Source: BNXB01 sp031548005
GTDB taxonomy: Bacteria; Bacteroidota; Bacteroidia; Bacteroidales; Azobacteroidaceae
DNA length: 64,000 nt
Direction of reading: 5' to 3'
NCBI GenBank assembly: GCA_031548005.1
Contig: JAVBRK010000021.1
Location: forward strand, 29,144-93,143
Part shown: one piece after another, positions 55,220-63,141 of the stretch
How positions within the stretch are numbered: the first letter of the stretch is position 1
How the letters are laid out: every line of letters starts with the position of its first letter
Made by a program: the position numbers and the translations under genes
The notes under the pieces: generated by a model
What the model saw: only the letters and a program-made list of their open reading frames with translations
The model's database searches: none
What the model was told of the DNA's origin: nothing

Positions 55220-55993
55220 TTATCCTTCTTCATGAAGAAAGTTTTCGACTTCCTTCACCTTTTTGAACAGGTCGGATGCAAATACAAAATCATTCAAATC
55301 CTTATTCGACGAATTCATGATTTCTTCTTTGGTACCTTCCCAGGCTTTCTGTCCTTCATTGATAAAAAGGATCTTTTCTCCTATATTCATGACCGAATTC
55401 ATATCATGCGTGTTAATTACGGTCGTCATATTATAGTCTTTAGTAATATCATGAATCAGGTCATCGATCAGCAGGGACGTTTTCGGATCGAGACCGGAAT
55501 TAGGCTCATCGCAAAACAGATACCTCGGATTCAGGGCAATCGCCCTTGCAATAGCCGCCCTTTTCATCATCCCGCCACTGATTTCCGCAGGATATAAATG
55601 CCCTGCATCTTTCAGATTGACACGTTCCAGACAAAAAACCGCACGCTTTTGCTTCTCTTTCTGGGTATCTTCCGAAAACATCACCAGAGGAAACAGCACA
55701 TTTTCCAATACAGTCATGGAATCAAAGAGCGCTGATCCCTGAAACAGCATGCCGACTTCCCGGCGAAGCATTTTCAGATCCCTCTTTTGCATGGTAATGA
55801 TGTCCCGTCTATCGTACAGAATTTTTCCGGAATCGGGTTTTAATAACCCGACCAGGTTTTTCATAAGAACCGTTTTGCCGGAACCGCTCCGCCCAATGAT
55901 CAGATTGGTTTTTCCCGGATCGAATACAACGGAGATATCTTTCAGTATGACCTTTTCTTCAAACGATTTGATAACGTGTTCAACTTCTATCAT
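55220..55993 (-). CDS. ABC transporter ATP-binding protein MlaF-type
   Basis: ATPase of 257 residues of the Mla/Ttg2/MCE lipid-transport class. Walker A is GRSGSGKTVL near residue 34, the signature ISGGMMKRAAIARA (the MK-rich form typical of MlaF), Walker B YLFCDEPNSGLDP and the switch histidine in NTHDMNS. It overlaps mlaE by four bases. Together they would move phospholipids between the inner and outer membranes. The MCE-domain protein (MlaD) expected to complete the system is not in the window. Confidence 0.92.
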   Translation of the reverse strand: MIEVEHVIKSFEEKVILKDISVVFDPGKTNLIIGRSGSGKTVLMKNLVGLLKPDSGKILYDRRDIITMQKRDLKMLRREVGMLFQGSALFDSMTVLENVLFPLVMFSEDTQKEKQKRAVFCLERVNLKDAGHLYPAEISGGMMKRAAIARAIALNPRYLFCDEPNSGLDPKTSLLIDDLIHDITKDYNMTTVINTHDMNSVMNIGEKILFINEGQKAWEGTKEEIMNSSNKDLNDFVFASDLFKKVKEVENFLHEEG

Positions 55994-56733
55994 TTTGCAA
56001 GCATTAGTTGGGTTAATATCAGGTCAAAAACCAGCACCATCACACTACTCATGACCACCGAGTTGGTACTTGCTTTTCCCACTTGTAATGCTCCTCCCTT
56101 CACATTGTATCCGAAAAAGGAAGAAACAGAAGCTATAATAAACGCAAAGATCACGGCTTTAAAAATAGAATACCAGATATAAAACGGGTTAAACCAATAC
56201 CGGAGACCATACTCATAGGTTGCTACAGAAATCATTTCCGTCAGATAAGCAATAATATAACCGCCAATGAATCCGAAGAACATACTCAGAATGACAAGTA
56301 CAGGAATGAAGCACATAAAAGCGACTAATTTCGGAAGAATCAGATAGTTAGCCGAATTCACACCCATAATTTCCAGTGCATCAATCTGTTCAGTTACTCT
56401 CATTGTTCCTAACTCAGAGGCAATATTAGACCCTACTTTTCCTGCCAGAATCAAACACATGATTGTGGAAGAGAACTCCAACAGAATTGTTTCCCGGGTG
56501 ATATATCCCACTGTAAAAGCAGGGATCATCGGAGAGTCTATATTCAATGAAACCTGAATAGTCAGTACAGCCCCGATAAAAACCGAAATAAAAATGACAA
56601 TCCACAAAGAGTCGACTCCTAATTTATAAATTTCCTTGCTGGTTTGACGAAAGAACATGTTCCAACGATCGGGAACCGTAATAGCCTTCATCATAAGCAT
56701 CGTGTATTCCCCTAAATTTTGTAATGCTTTCAT
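55990..56733 (-). CDS. MlaE-family phospholipid ABC transporter permease
   Basis: Protein of 247 residues of the MlaE family. About five membrane helices are visible, with the family core GKVGSNIASELGTMRVTEQIDALEIMGVN, shown here only by its parts: GKVGSNIASELGTM and TEQIDALEIMGV. The helix following it includes PVLVILSMFFGFIGG. It heads a compact minus-strand operon: mlaE, mlaF, the split 5'-nucleotidase and the GH3-lactamase fusion, all overlapping or within five bases. It is divergent from lptB. Confidence 0.93.
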   Translation of the reverse strand: MKALQNLGEYTMLMMKAITVPDRWNMFFRQTSKEIYKLGVDSLWIVIFISVFIGAVLTIQVSLNIDSPMIPAFTVGYITRETILLEFSSTIMCLILAGKVGSNIASELGTMRVTEQIDALEIMGVNSANYLILPKLVAFMCFIPVLVILSMFFGFIGGYIIAYLTEMISVATYEYGLRYWFNPFYIWYSIFKAVIFAFIIASVSSFFGYNVKGGALQVGKASTNSVVMSSVMVLVFDLILTQLMLAK

Positions 56734-56775
56734 TCGTTACAAATAAATTAAACCGCAAATGTAATGATTTTTTAC

Positions 56776-56783
56776 TACTTTTG
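56776..56783 (+). promoter_or_regulatory. -7 promoter element before lptB
   Basis: TACTTTTG matches the Bacteroidota -7 box and lies 32 bases before the ATG at 56816. No TTG is seen at the expected upstream distance in the mlaE-lptB gap. Confidence 0.5.
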
Positions 56784-56815
56784 TCACAAATCTAAGTTAA
56801 GAGCAATTTGAAAAT

Positions 56816-57559
56816 ATGGAACAGATGGTTCTCCGAACAGAAAATCTGGTAAAACGATATAAAACCAGGACCGTGGTAAATCATGTTTCTATCCATGTAA
56901 AGCAGGGAGAGATCGTCGGTTTGCTGGGGCCTAACGGAGCAGGAAAGACCACTACCTTTTACATGACAGTCGGCCTGGTAACTCCGAATGAAGGGAAAAT
57001 TTTTCTGGATAACACCGAAATAACAAAATTTCCTGTTTTTAAGCGTTCGCGTGAAGGAATCGGTTATTTGGCCCAGGAGGCTTCTGTTTTCCGGAAAATG
57101 ACCGTAGAAGACAATATCCGGTCGGTTCTTGAAATGACAAAAAAATCAGCCGAATATCAAAAAGATAAACTGGAAATGCTGATCGATGAATTCGGATTAC
57201 ATAAAGTCCGCAAAAACCTGGGGGACCAGCTTTCTGGCGGAGAGCGTCGCCGGGTCGAAATCGCCAGGTGCCTTGCAATCGATCCCAAATTCATCATGCT
57301 CGACGAGCCTTTTGCCGGAGTCGATCCGATTGCCGTGCAGGATATTCAACAAATAGTCGGGACACTGAAAGATAAAAATATCGGAATCCTGATCACCGAT
57401 CATAATGTTCACGAAACACTACGTATTACCGACCGGGCTTATCTTCTTTTCGAAGGTAAGGTTTTATTTCAGGGCACAGCCGAAGAACTGGCTACCAATG
57501 AAGTGGTCCGGGAGAAATATTTAGGACGGGACTTCGAGTTGAGGAAGCGGGTACTGTAA
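56816..57559 (+). CDS. lptB: LPS export ABC transporter ATP-binding protein LptB
   Basis: ATPase of 247 residues that powers extraction of lipopolysaccharide through LptFG. Walker A is GPNGAGKTTTFYM near residue 40. The LptB-type segment VFRKMTVEDNIRSVLE is followed by the signature LSGGERRRVEIARCLA, Walker B FIMLDEPFAGVDP and the switch histidine in ITDHNVHETL. The family-specific end REKYLGRDFELR is present. LptFG are not in the window. The gene is single and divergent from mlaE, placing two lipid-transport ATPases side by side. Confidence 0.94.
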   Translation: MEQMVLRTENLVKRYKTRTVVNHVSIHVKQGEIVGLLGPNGAGKTTTFYMTVGLVTPNEGKIFLDNTEITKFPVFKRSREGIGYLAQEASVFRKMTVEDNIRSVLEMTKKSAEYQKDKLEMLIDEFGLHKVRKNLGDQLSGGERRRVEIARCLAIDPKFIMLDEPFAGVDPIAVQDIQQIVGTLKDKNIGILITDHNVHETLRITDRAYLLFEGKVLFQGTAEELATNEVVREKYLGRDFELRKRVL

Positions 57560-57577
57560 GAAACCGCACCCACCAGT

Positions 57578-57673
57578 CTACAACTGCTCTGCCAGTACCT
57601 TTCTCAACAACCGGGGCTTATCGGTCGTGATATAATCCACATTCAGCCGGATCATTTCCCGTCCAGACAATGG
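57578..57673 (-). pseudogene. Remnant of a glycerophosphodiester phosphodiesterase C-terminus
   Basis: In the minus-strand frame ending at the TAG at 57578, 31 codons read as the end of a GlpQ-type phosphodiesterase, with MIRLNVDYITTDKPRLL as the recognisable piece. Upstream, the frame is broken by stop codons; traces of FTVRVT in another frame at about 57674-57695 could be the decayed W-T-V-N region. The rest of the gene is gone. It lies between lptB and the S41 protease gene, the only clear gene decay in the window. Confidence 0.55.
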
Positions 57674-57745
57674 TTACTCTCACCGTAAATTATAAAACCG
57701 GGTACGGATCGGATTTCCAATGTATATACGCCGGTTGCATCCTTC

Positions 57746-59383
57746 TTATTTACCCGTCAGCAACTTCCCGTATTCTGTTTCGTTCGCGATCACTTCGAGG
57801 GCTTTTCTAAGCGGCTCATTCTGTTGATTGATCACTTGAACATATTCACTCGTATCCCAAACGTCACGGGCAATCAAAGCCTTGATCTGCAATGCAATTA
57901 CATCGCGGGATGTTGCAAACTCCTGGCGATCCTGATCGGTCGCTTCTTTTGAAGTCTTAGCATCCGGATCAGTCGTCTTTCTCTCCTCTAACATCATATT
58001 AAACACTTCCTGCAACATGGCATCAGTCACTTTGAAACGCTCATTGAATGTTTTAAAGTCTTTGTAATCCTTTTTGTATTTTTCGCGGTTTTGGTCAACC
58101 AGATTCATCGTATACCGGTAGTTAATCCCCTTTCCGTTGATCTCACGCCAAACTCCGGTATAGTAAGTAGTATCCAGAGGAACAAAATAATCGGGCATAA
58201 TCCCTCCTCCTCCATAAACCACACGCTTATTGACCAAAGTATTATATCTCAGCGAATCCGGAAAATGAATGCTGTCGGCACTCAACATTTCTCCATGATT
58301 ATAACGGTCGATCAGATCTTTGTTGTACGACTCAAGATTACCACTCTCATAGGGTTTTTGGATTGAGCGGCCGGTAGGAGTGTAATAACGGGCCGTTGTC
58401 AGGCGCAGCATGGACCCGTCGGGCAATGGAATCGGACGTTGTACGAGCCCTTTTCCGAATGAACGACGACCGATAATAACACCCCGGTCCCAATCCTGTA
58501 TTGCTCCTGAAACGATCTCACTGGCTGATGCCGAATATTCATCCAGCAGAATAATCAGCTTTCCTTTTTCAAAGCCACCTTTGGCCGTAGCCCGTGCATC
58601 TTCCCGGCGTTGGTGCTCTCCTTCCGTATAAACAATGGTTTCCCCTTGTTTAAGAAATTCATCGGCAATATCGACCGCAGCCTGTAAATAGCCACCACCA
58701 TTCCCTTGTAAATCAAAAACCAGGTTTTCCATTCCTTTGGATTTCAAATCGTTAAATGCTTTTACAAATTCTTCATGCGTAGTTGCCGCAAAACGGTTCA
58801 GGCGGATATATCCGGTTTTACCATCGATCATATACGACGCATCCAGGCTATAAACAGGAATCCGATCCCTTACAATTCTGAAATCGACTAAGCTGGAAAC
58901 TCCTTGTCGCAAAACCTTGACGTTCACGGAAGTTCCTTTGGGGCCTTTCAACCGGCTCATCACATCATTGGTTTTCATCTTCACTCCGGAAATCAACGTA
59001 TCGTTCACCTCCATAATGCGGTCTCCCGCACGTAATCCCACTTTTGCGGAAGGCCCCCCGGGGATTACCTGTATCACATATAAAGTATCCGTCAACATAT
59101 TGAACTGTATCCCGATTCCATCGAAATTCCCCTGGAGAGGCTCATTCATTTCCTTGACTTCCTCCGGATCAAGATAATTGGAGTGCGGGTCGAGTTTTTC
59201 CAGGAGTGCAATAATAGCATCCTCTGCTAATTTATTTTCATTAACAGTATCGACATACATATTCTGAATGGCATAAAGCGTCATGTTAATTTTCCGCATA
59301 GCCTGATTTTCATTATTTCTCTGACCGAAAGAGCAGGAAGTAAAAATTAGCGATAAAATCAATGAATAGGTTATTTTTTTCAT
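57746..59383 (-). CDS. S41 family C-terminal processing peptidase (Ctp/Prc-like)
   Basis: Lipoprotein of 545 residues with a lipobox at IFTSC (cysteine 17). A PDZ domain at about 75-170 (VIPGGPSAKVGLRAGDRIM) precedes the S41 catalytic domain at about 190-370. The catalytic serine lies in LDEYSASASEI and the lysine in RRSFGKGLVQ. A long C-terminal extension with EERKTTDPDAK follows. Such enzymes trim periplasmic or lipoprotein substrates. It lies 29 bases after coaD in the group led by the GNAT-like gene, as in other Bacteroidales. Confidence 0.92.
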   Translation of the reverse strand: MKKITYSLILSLIFTSCSFGQRNNENQAMRKINMTLYAIQNMYVDTVNENKLAEDAIIALLEKLDPHSNYLDPEEVKEMNEPLQGNFDGIGIQFNMLTDTLYVIQVIPGGPSAKVGLRAGDRIMEVNDTLISGVKMKTNDVMSRLKGPKGTSVNVKVLRQGVSSLVDFRIVRDRIPVYSLDASYMIDGKTGYIRLNRFAATTHEEFVKAFNDLKSKGMENLVFDLQGNGGGYLQAAVDIADEFLKQGETIVYTEGEHQRREDARATAKGGFEKGKLIILLDEYSASASEIVSGAIQDWDRGVIIGRRSFGKGLVQRPIPLPDGSMLRLTTARYYTPTGRSIQKPYESGNLESYNKDLIDRYNHGEMLSADSIHFPDSLRYNTLVNKRVVYGGGGIMPDYFVPLDTTYYTGVWREINGKGINYRYTMNLVDQNREKYKKDYKDFKTFNERFKVTDAMLQEVFNMMLEERKTTDPDAKTSKEATDQDRQEFATSRDVIALQIKALIARDVWDTSEYVQVINQQNEPLRKALEVIANETEYGKLLTGK

Positions 59384-59412
59384 CTTTGATTGTATTGTAT
59401 ATTAATTTTTAA

Positions 59413-59883
59413 TTATTTGTGATAATGATGAATATTGGTTGTTTCAGGAACAAAGGCATCGACATTTTTGTCGTAAGAAAGCAACTCCCTGACAATCGAC
59501 GAACTGATGTGCGTATGCTCGGGCTCAGTATACAAAACAAACGTTTCTATTCCGGAAATCTTACGATTGACATCGGCAATATTTTTCTCGTATTCAAAAT
59601 CATTCACTGAGCGGATACCACGTAAAATAAATCCGGCATCCATTTCCCTGGCAAAATCGACAGTCAGGCCGTCGTAGCTCATCACTCTTACCCGGGACTC
59701 GTTCTGGAAGACATTAGAAATCATTTCGAGCCGGTCGTTCAAAGAAAAGAATGTTTTCTTATTCTGATTCACCCCGACTGCAATAATGATTTCATCCACC
59801 AATTTCAGTCCTCTGACAACAAGCGATAAATGCCCTATTGTGAATGGGTCGAAAGTCCCCGGAAATACGGCGATTTTTTTCAT
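59413..59883 (-). CDS. coaD: Phosphopantetheine adenylyltransferase CoaD
   Basis: Enzyme of 156 residues that transfers AMP from ATP to 4'-phosphopantetheine in coenzyme A synthesis. The nucleotidyltransferase motif is FPGTFDPFTIGHL at the N-terminus, followed by GLTVDFAREMDAGFILRGIR and SSSIVRELLSYD. The length is standard for bacterial CoaD. It lies between parE (15 bases upstream) and the S41 protease gene. Confidence 0.95.
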   Translation of the reverse strand: MKKIAVFPGTFDPFTIGHLSLVVRGLKLVDEIIIAVGVNQNKKTFFSLNDRLEMISNVFQNESRVRVMSYDGLTVDFAREMDAGFILRGIRSVNDFEYEKNIADVNRKISGIETFVLYTEPEHTHISSSIVRELLSYDKNVDAFVPETTNIHHYHK

Positions 59884-59898
59884 TTGTTTTTCATATTC

Positions 59899-61767
59899 TT
59901 AGTCAATATCTTCCTCTAAAACGAGGTTATCGATAATAAAGTTCTGGCGCTCCATGGTATTTTTCCCCATGTAAAACTCCAGCATTTCTTTTACTGCATC
60001 CTGTTTTTTCATAGTAACAGGATCCAATCGTAAGTCCTTACCTATAAAATGTTTGAACTCCGATGGTGAAATTTCGCCCAACCCTTTAAATCGTGTAATT
60101 TCGGGATTCGGGCCCAACTTCCGGATAGCATCGATCCGTTCTTCTTCCGAGTAACAATAAACTGTTTCCTTTTTATTCCGTACCCTGAATAAGGGGGTTT
60201 GAAGAATAAATACATGATTATTCTTAATTAGATCCGGGAAAAACTGGAGGAAAAAAGTAATGATCAGCAACCTAATATGCATTCCGTCTACATCAGCATC
60301 GGTTGCGATAATCACCTTGTTATAACGAAGATCCTGTAAACCGTCTTCAATATTCAAAGCCGCCTGAAGTAAATTGAACTCTTCATTTTCGTAAACAATT
60401 TTCTTAGTCAGTCCGAAAGTATTCAAGGGCTTACCACGAAGGCTGAACACGGCCTGGTAATTCGGGTCCCGGCTTTGTGTAATAGAGCCGCTGGCCGAGT
60501 CTCCTTCCGTAATAAAAATACAGGAATTTTCAAGTCCTTCCCCTTTGGCATCATTATAATGGAGCCGGCAATCGCGTAATTTTTTATTGTGCAGATTGGC
60601 TTTTTTGGCGCGTTCACGAGCCAGCTTGGTTACTCCAGCGATGGCTTTGCGCTCTTTTTCCGATTCGAGGACTTTCTTCAACAAGGCGTCCGCCGCATCC
60701 GGATGCTTATGCAGATAATTATCTAATTCCTTTTTAACAAAATCACCTATAAATTTGGTGATGGAAGGTCCGTTAGGCCCCATCTCTTTTGAGCCAAGCT
60801 TGGTTTTTGTCTGCGACTCGAAAACCGGTTCTTCGACTTTAACACTGATTGCTCCGATAATTCCGCTACGAATATCGGCATATTCAAAATTTTTATTAAA
60901 ATATTCCTTGATAACCCGGGTAACCGACTCCCGGAAAACCGACAAATGAGTTCCTCCCTGGGTGGTATGCTGCCCGTTGACAAATGAATAGTACTCTTCT
61001 CCATACTGGTTTGCATGTGTCAGAACCAGCTCGATATCGTCTCCCTGTAAATGAATAACAGGGTAAAGGGGGTCGGAAGTCATATTTTCGTTCAGCAAAT
61101 CGACCAATCCGTTCTTTGAATAGAATTTTCTGCCATTATAATTGATCGTCAATCCCGAATTCAGGAAAACATAATTTTTAAGCAGAGCCTCAACATAATC
61201 GTCTTTAAACCGGTAATCCCGGAAAAGCTCTTCATCGGGAATAAAATTAACTAACGTTCCATTGGCCTCCCGGGTCGGCTCTACCGGATCATTCCCGACA
61301 ATTTGCGCCCGGTTGTATTCAACGCTCTTAACTTCTCCATCCCGAAAGCTTTGAACCAGCATATAAGAGGAAAGCGCATTGACAGCTTTAATCCCGACTC
61401 CGTTCAAACCAACCGATTTTTTGAATGCTTTTGAATCGTATTTTCCTCCCGTATTCATTTTAGAAGATACATCGACCACTTTCCCTAAAGGAATCCCCCG
61501 TCCATAATCTCTCACCGTCACGACTCCTTCTTCAATAATAATATCGATATTTTTGCCGTAACCCATCATGTACTCGTCCATAGCATTGTCGAGCACTTCT
61601 TTCAGGAGGACATAAATACCATCGTCAGCATAGCTTCCGTCGCCCAGTTTGCCGATATACATCCCCGGACGGCGGCGGATATGCTCCCACCATTCGAGGG
61701 TCTGAATATTATCTTCACTGTAATGAACCTCTGCTGTCGCTGATGTATGATTGAAGTTTTCTTCCAT
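59899..61767 (-). CDS. parE: DNA topoisomerase IV subunit B (ParE, GyrB-like)
   Basis: Type IIA topoisomerase ATPase subunit of 622 residues. The GHKL ATPase domain has EVLDNAMDEYMMGYG and GRGIPLG, then GLNGVGIKAVNALSS. The transducer domain contains the QTKTKLGS loop. The Toprim domain has EGDSASG and DADVDGMHIR, and the C-terminal piece has RFKGLGEISPSEF. The length and the absence of a GyrB insertion favour ParE. The ParC partner is not visible; it is encoded elsewhere. It lies 10 bases after the GNAT-like gene. Confidence 0.92.
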   Translation of the reverse strand: MEENFNHTSATAEVHYSEDNIQTLEWWEHIRRRPGMYIGKLGDGSYADDGIYVLLKEVLDNAMDEYMMGYGKNIDIIIEEGVVTVRDYGRGIPLGKVVDVSSKMNTGGKYDSKAFKKSVGLNGVGIKAVNALSSYMLVQSFRDGEVKSVEYNRAQIVGNDPVEPTREANGTLVNFIPDEELFRDYRFKDDYVEALLKNYVFLNSGLTINYNGRKFYSKNGLVDLLNENMTSDPLYPVIHLQGDDIELVLTHANQYGEEYYSFVNGQHTTQGGTHLSVFRESVTRVIKEYFNKNFEYADIRSGIIGAISVKVEEPVFESQTKTKLGSKEMGPNGPSITKFIGDFVKKELDNYLHKHPDAADALLKKVLESEKERKAIAGVTKLARERAKKANLHNKKLRDCRLHYNDAKGEGLENSCIFITEGDSASGSITQSRDPNYQAVFSLRGKPLNTFGLTKKIVYENEEFNLLQAALNIEDGLQDLRYNKVIIATDADVDGMHIRLLIITFFLQFFPDLIKNNHVFILQTPLFRVRNKKETVYCYSEEERIDAIRKLGPNPEITRFKGLGEISPSEFKHFIGKDLRLDPVTMKKQDAVKEMLEFYMGKNTMERQNFIIDNLVLEEDID

Positions 61768-61777
61768 TTATCCGTAC

Positions 61778-62908
61778 TTACTGTAATTTTTTAATAAACG
61801 CCCTCCGGGTTTTATGATGAACCGCATCATAATCGTCCCACTGGGATTGAACTTTGGTATTCAGTTCCAACTCCGGATTACTCTCGGCATAGACAAACCC
61901 TTTTTGTTTAAAAATAGGAATCAAGTCGCAAAACATCAATGAATTGACTCCTTTACTCTGATACTCCGGCGCGACTCCGATGATATATAAATCGACCACT
62001 TTATTCTTACCATACAAGGCTTTCAATAAATGCATCCATCCAAAAGGGAACATTCTTCCTTTCGCTTTTTTCAGGGCCTTGGAAAGGCTGGGTAAAGTAA
62101 TCGCCACTCCCACCACAGCATCGTCGGCCTCCCTTACAACGACCGTCACTATATCGAGGGACAACATCGGAATATACATTTTAATGTAATATTCGATCTG
62201 CTTCGGAGATAATTCGGAATAACCGTAGAGTGGCTTATACGCCTCGTTCCACAATTCAAATATTTTTTGTGCGTATGGCCAGATATCCTTGGTTTTTCTG
62301 AACTTCATAATTTTGAGTCCGTATTTCTTCAAAACAATCTGGGAAATCCTGGCATATTTTTCCGGGATTTCATCCGGAATATTGATCTTGAACTCATGCC
62401 AATCCTGATCTTTTCCATACCCGAGTCGGGCCAGATGTTCCATATAATAAGGATAACTGTAGGATGTAGCCATCGTGGCAAGTTCTTCAAACCCCCAGAC
62501 GAGCAACCCTTCATGGTCGAGATCGGTAAATCCTAAAGGACCGTGAACCGCAGTCATACCTTTTTCTTTTCCCCATTTTTCAACAGCGCTCAGCAAAGCG
62601 GAAGAAACATGCTCATCGTCAATAAAATCAAGAAAACCAAAACGAACGTTCTTTTCTTTCCAGCTCTCATTGGCTTTATGATTAATAATCCCGGCAATCC
62701 GGCCTACGACCACCCCCTGCCTGTATGCAAGAAAATATTTCGCTTCACAGAATTCAAAAGCAGGATTTTTATCCTTGCTTAAAGTCATAATTTCGTCCGA
62801 AATCAATCCGGGAACATGATAAGGGCAATCTTCGTATAGTTTTATATTAAACTCGACAAACTCCTTCAGTTCCCATTTGGACCTCACTTCTTTTATTGTT
62901 AGTGGCAT
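61778..62908 (-). CDS. GNAT-like acetyltransferase-fold protein (function unknown)
   Basis: Protein of 376 residues. The N-terminal 200 residues contain YFLAYRQGVVVGRIAGIIN and VHGPLGFTDLDHEGLLVWGF, a pattern found in a conserved Bacteroidota family annotated as N-acetyltransferase. The C-terminal half contains a second acetyltransferase-like core with VVVREADDAVVGVAITLPSL and IIGVAPEYQSKGVNSLMFC, where EYQSKGV resembles the acetyl-CoA loop. The substrate is unknown. It heads the minus-strand group with parE. A -7-like TAAATTTG is at 62939-62946 on the minus strand. Confidence 0.75.
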   Translation of the reverse strand: MPLTIKEVRSKWELKEFVEFNIKLYEDCPYHVPGLISDEIMTLSKDKNPAFEFCEAKYFLAYRQGVVVGRIAGIINHKANESWKEKNVRFGFLDFIDDEHVSSALLSAVEKWGKEKGMTAVHGPLGFTDLDHEGLLVWGFEELATMATSYSYPYYMEHLARLGYGKDQDWHEFKINIPDEIPEKYARISQIVLKKYGLKIMKFRKTKDIWPYAQKIFELWNEAYKPLYGYSELSPKQIEYYIKMYIPMLSLDIVTVVVREADDAVVGVAITLPSLSKALKKAKGRMFPFGWMHLLKALYGKNKVVDLYIIGVAPEYQSKGVNSLMFCDLIPIFKQKGFVYAESNPELELNTKVQSQWDDYDAVHHKTRRAFIKKLQ

Positions 62909-63050
62909 TTGTTTTCAGTTGAATTAATCCAAAACGCGCAAATTTACGATAAAAATTCCTGCAACCGGAATTTCATCCCGGTTATTTTTCAAATCGCGCC
63001 ACAAAGGTAAGAAAAACTTCAGGAAACAGTAAAAAACCAAAACAAATCTA

Positions 63051-63080
63051 TTGATAATCAGAATTTAATCACTATCTTTG
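63051..63080 (+). promoter_or_regulatory. Promoter of rpsA
   Basis: TTG at 63051-63053 is followed after 19 bases by TATCTTTG at 63073-63080, an exact fit to the Bacteroidota primary promoter. The expected leader is about 55 bases. The rest of the 233-base divergent gap 62909-63141 holds the candidate -7 box of the opposite gene and nothing else that I can see. Confidence 0.75.
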
Positions 63081-63141
63081 CCCCGTTTTATCGAAAGCAT
63101 AATGTCTAACTTTATTAATTAAAACTACTTTATTAACAAAC

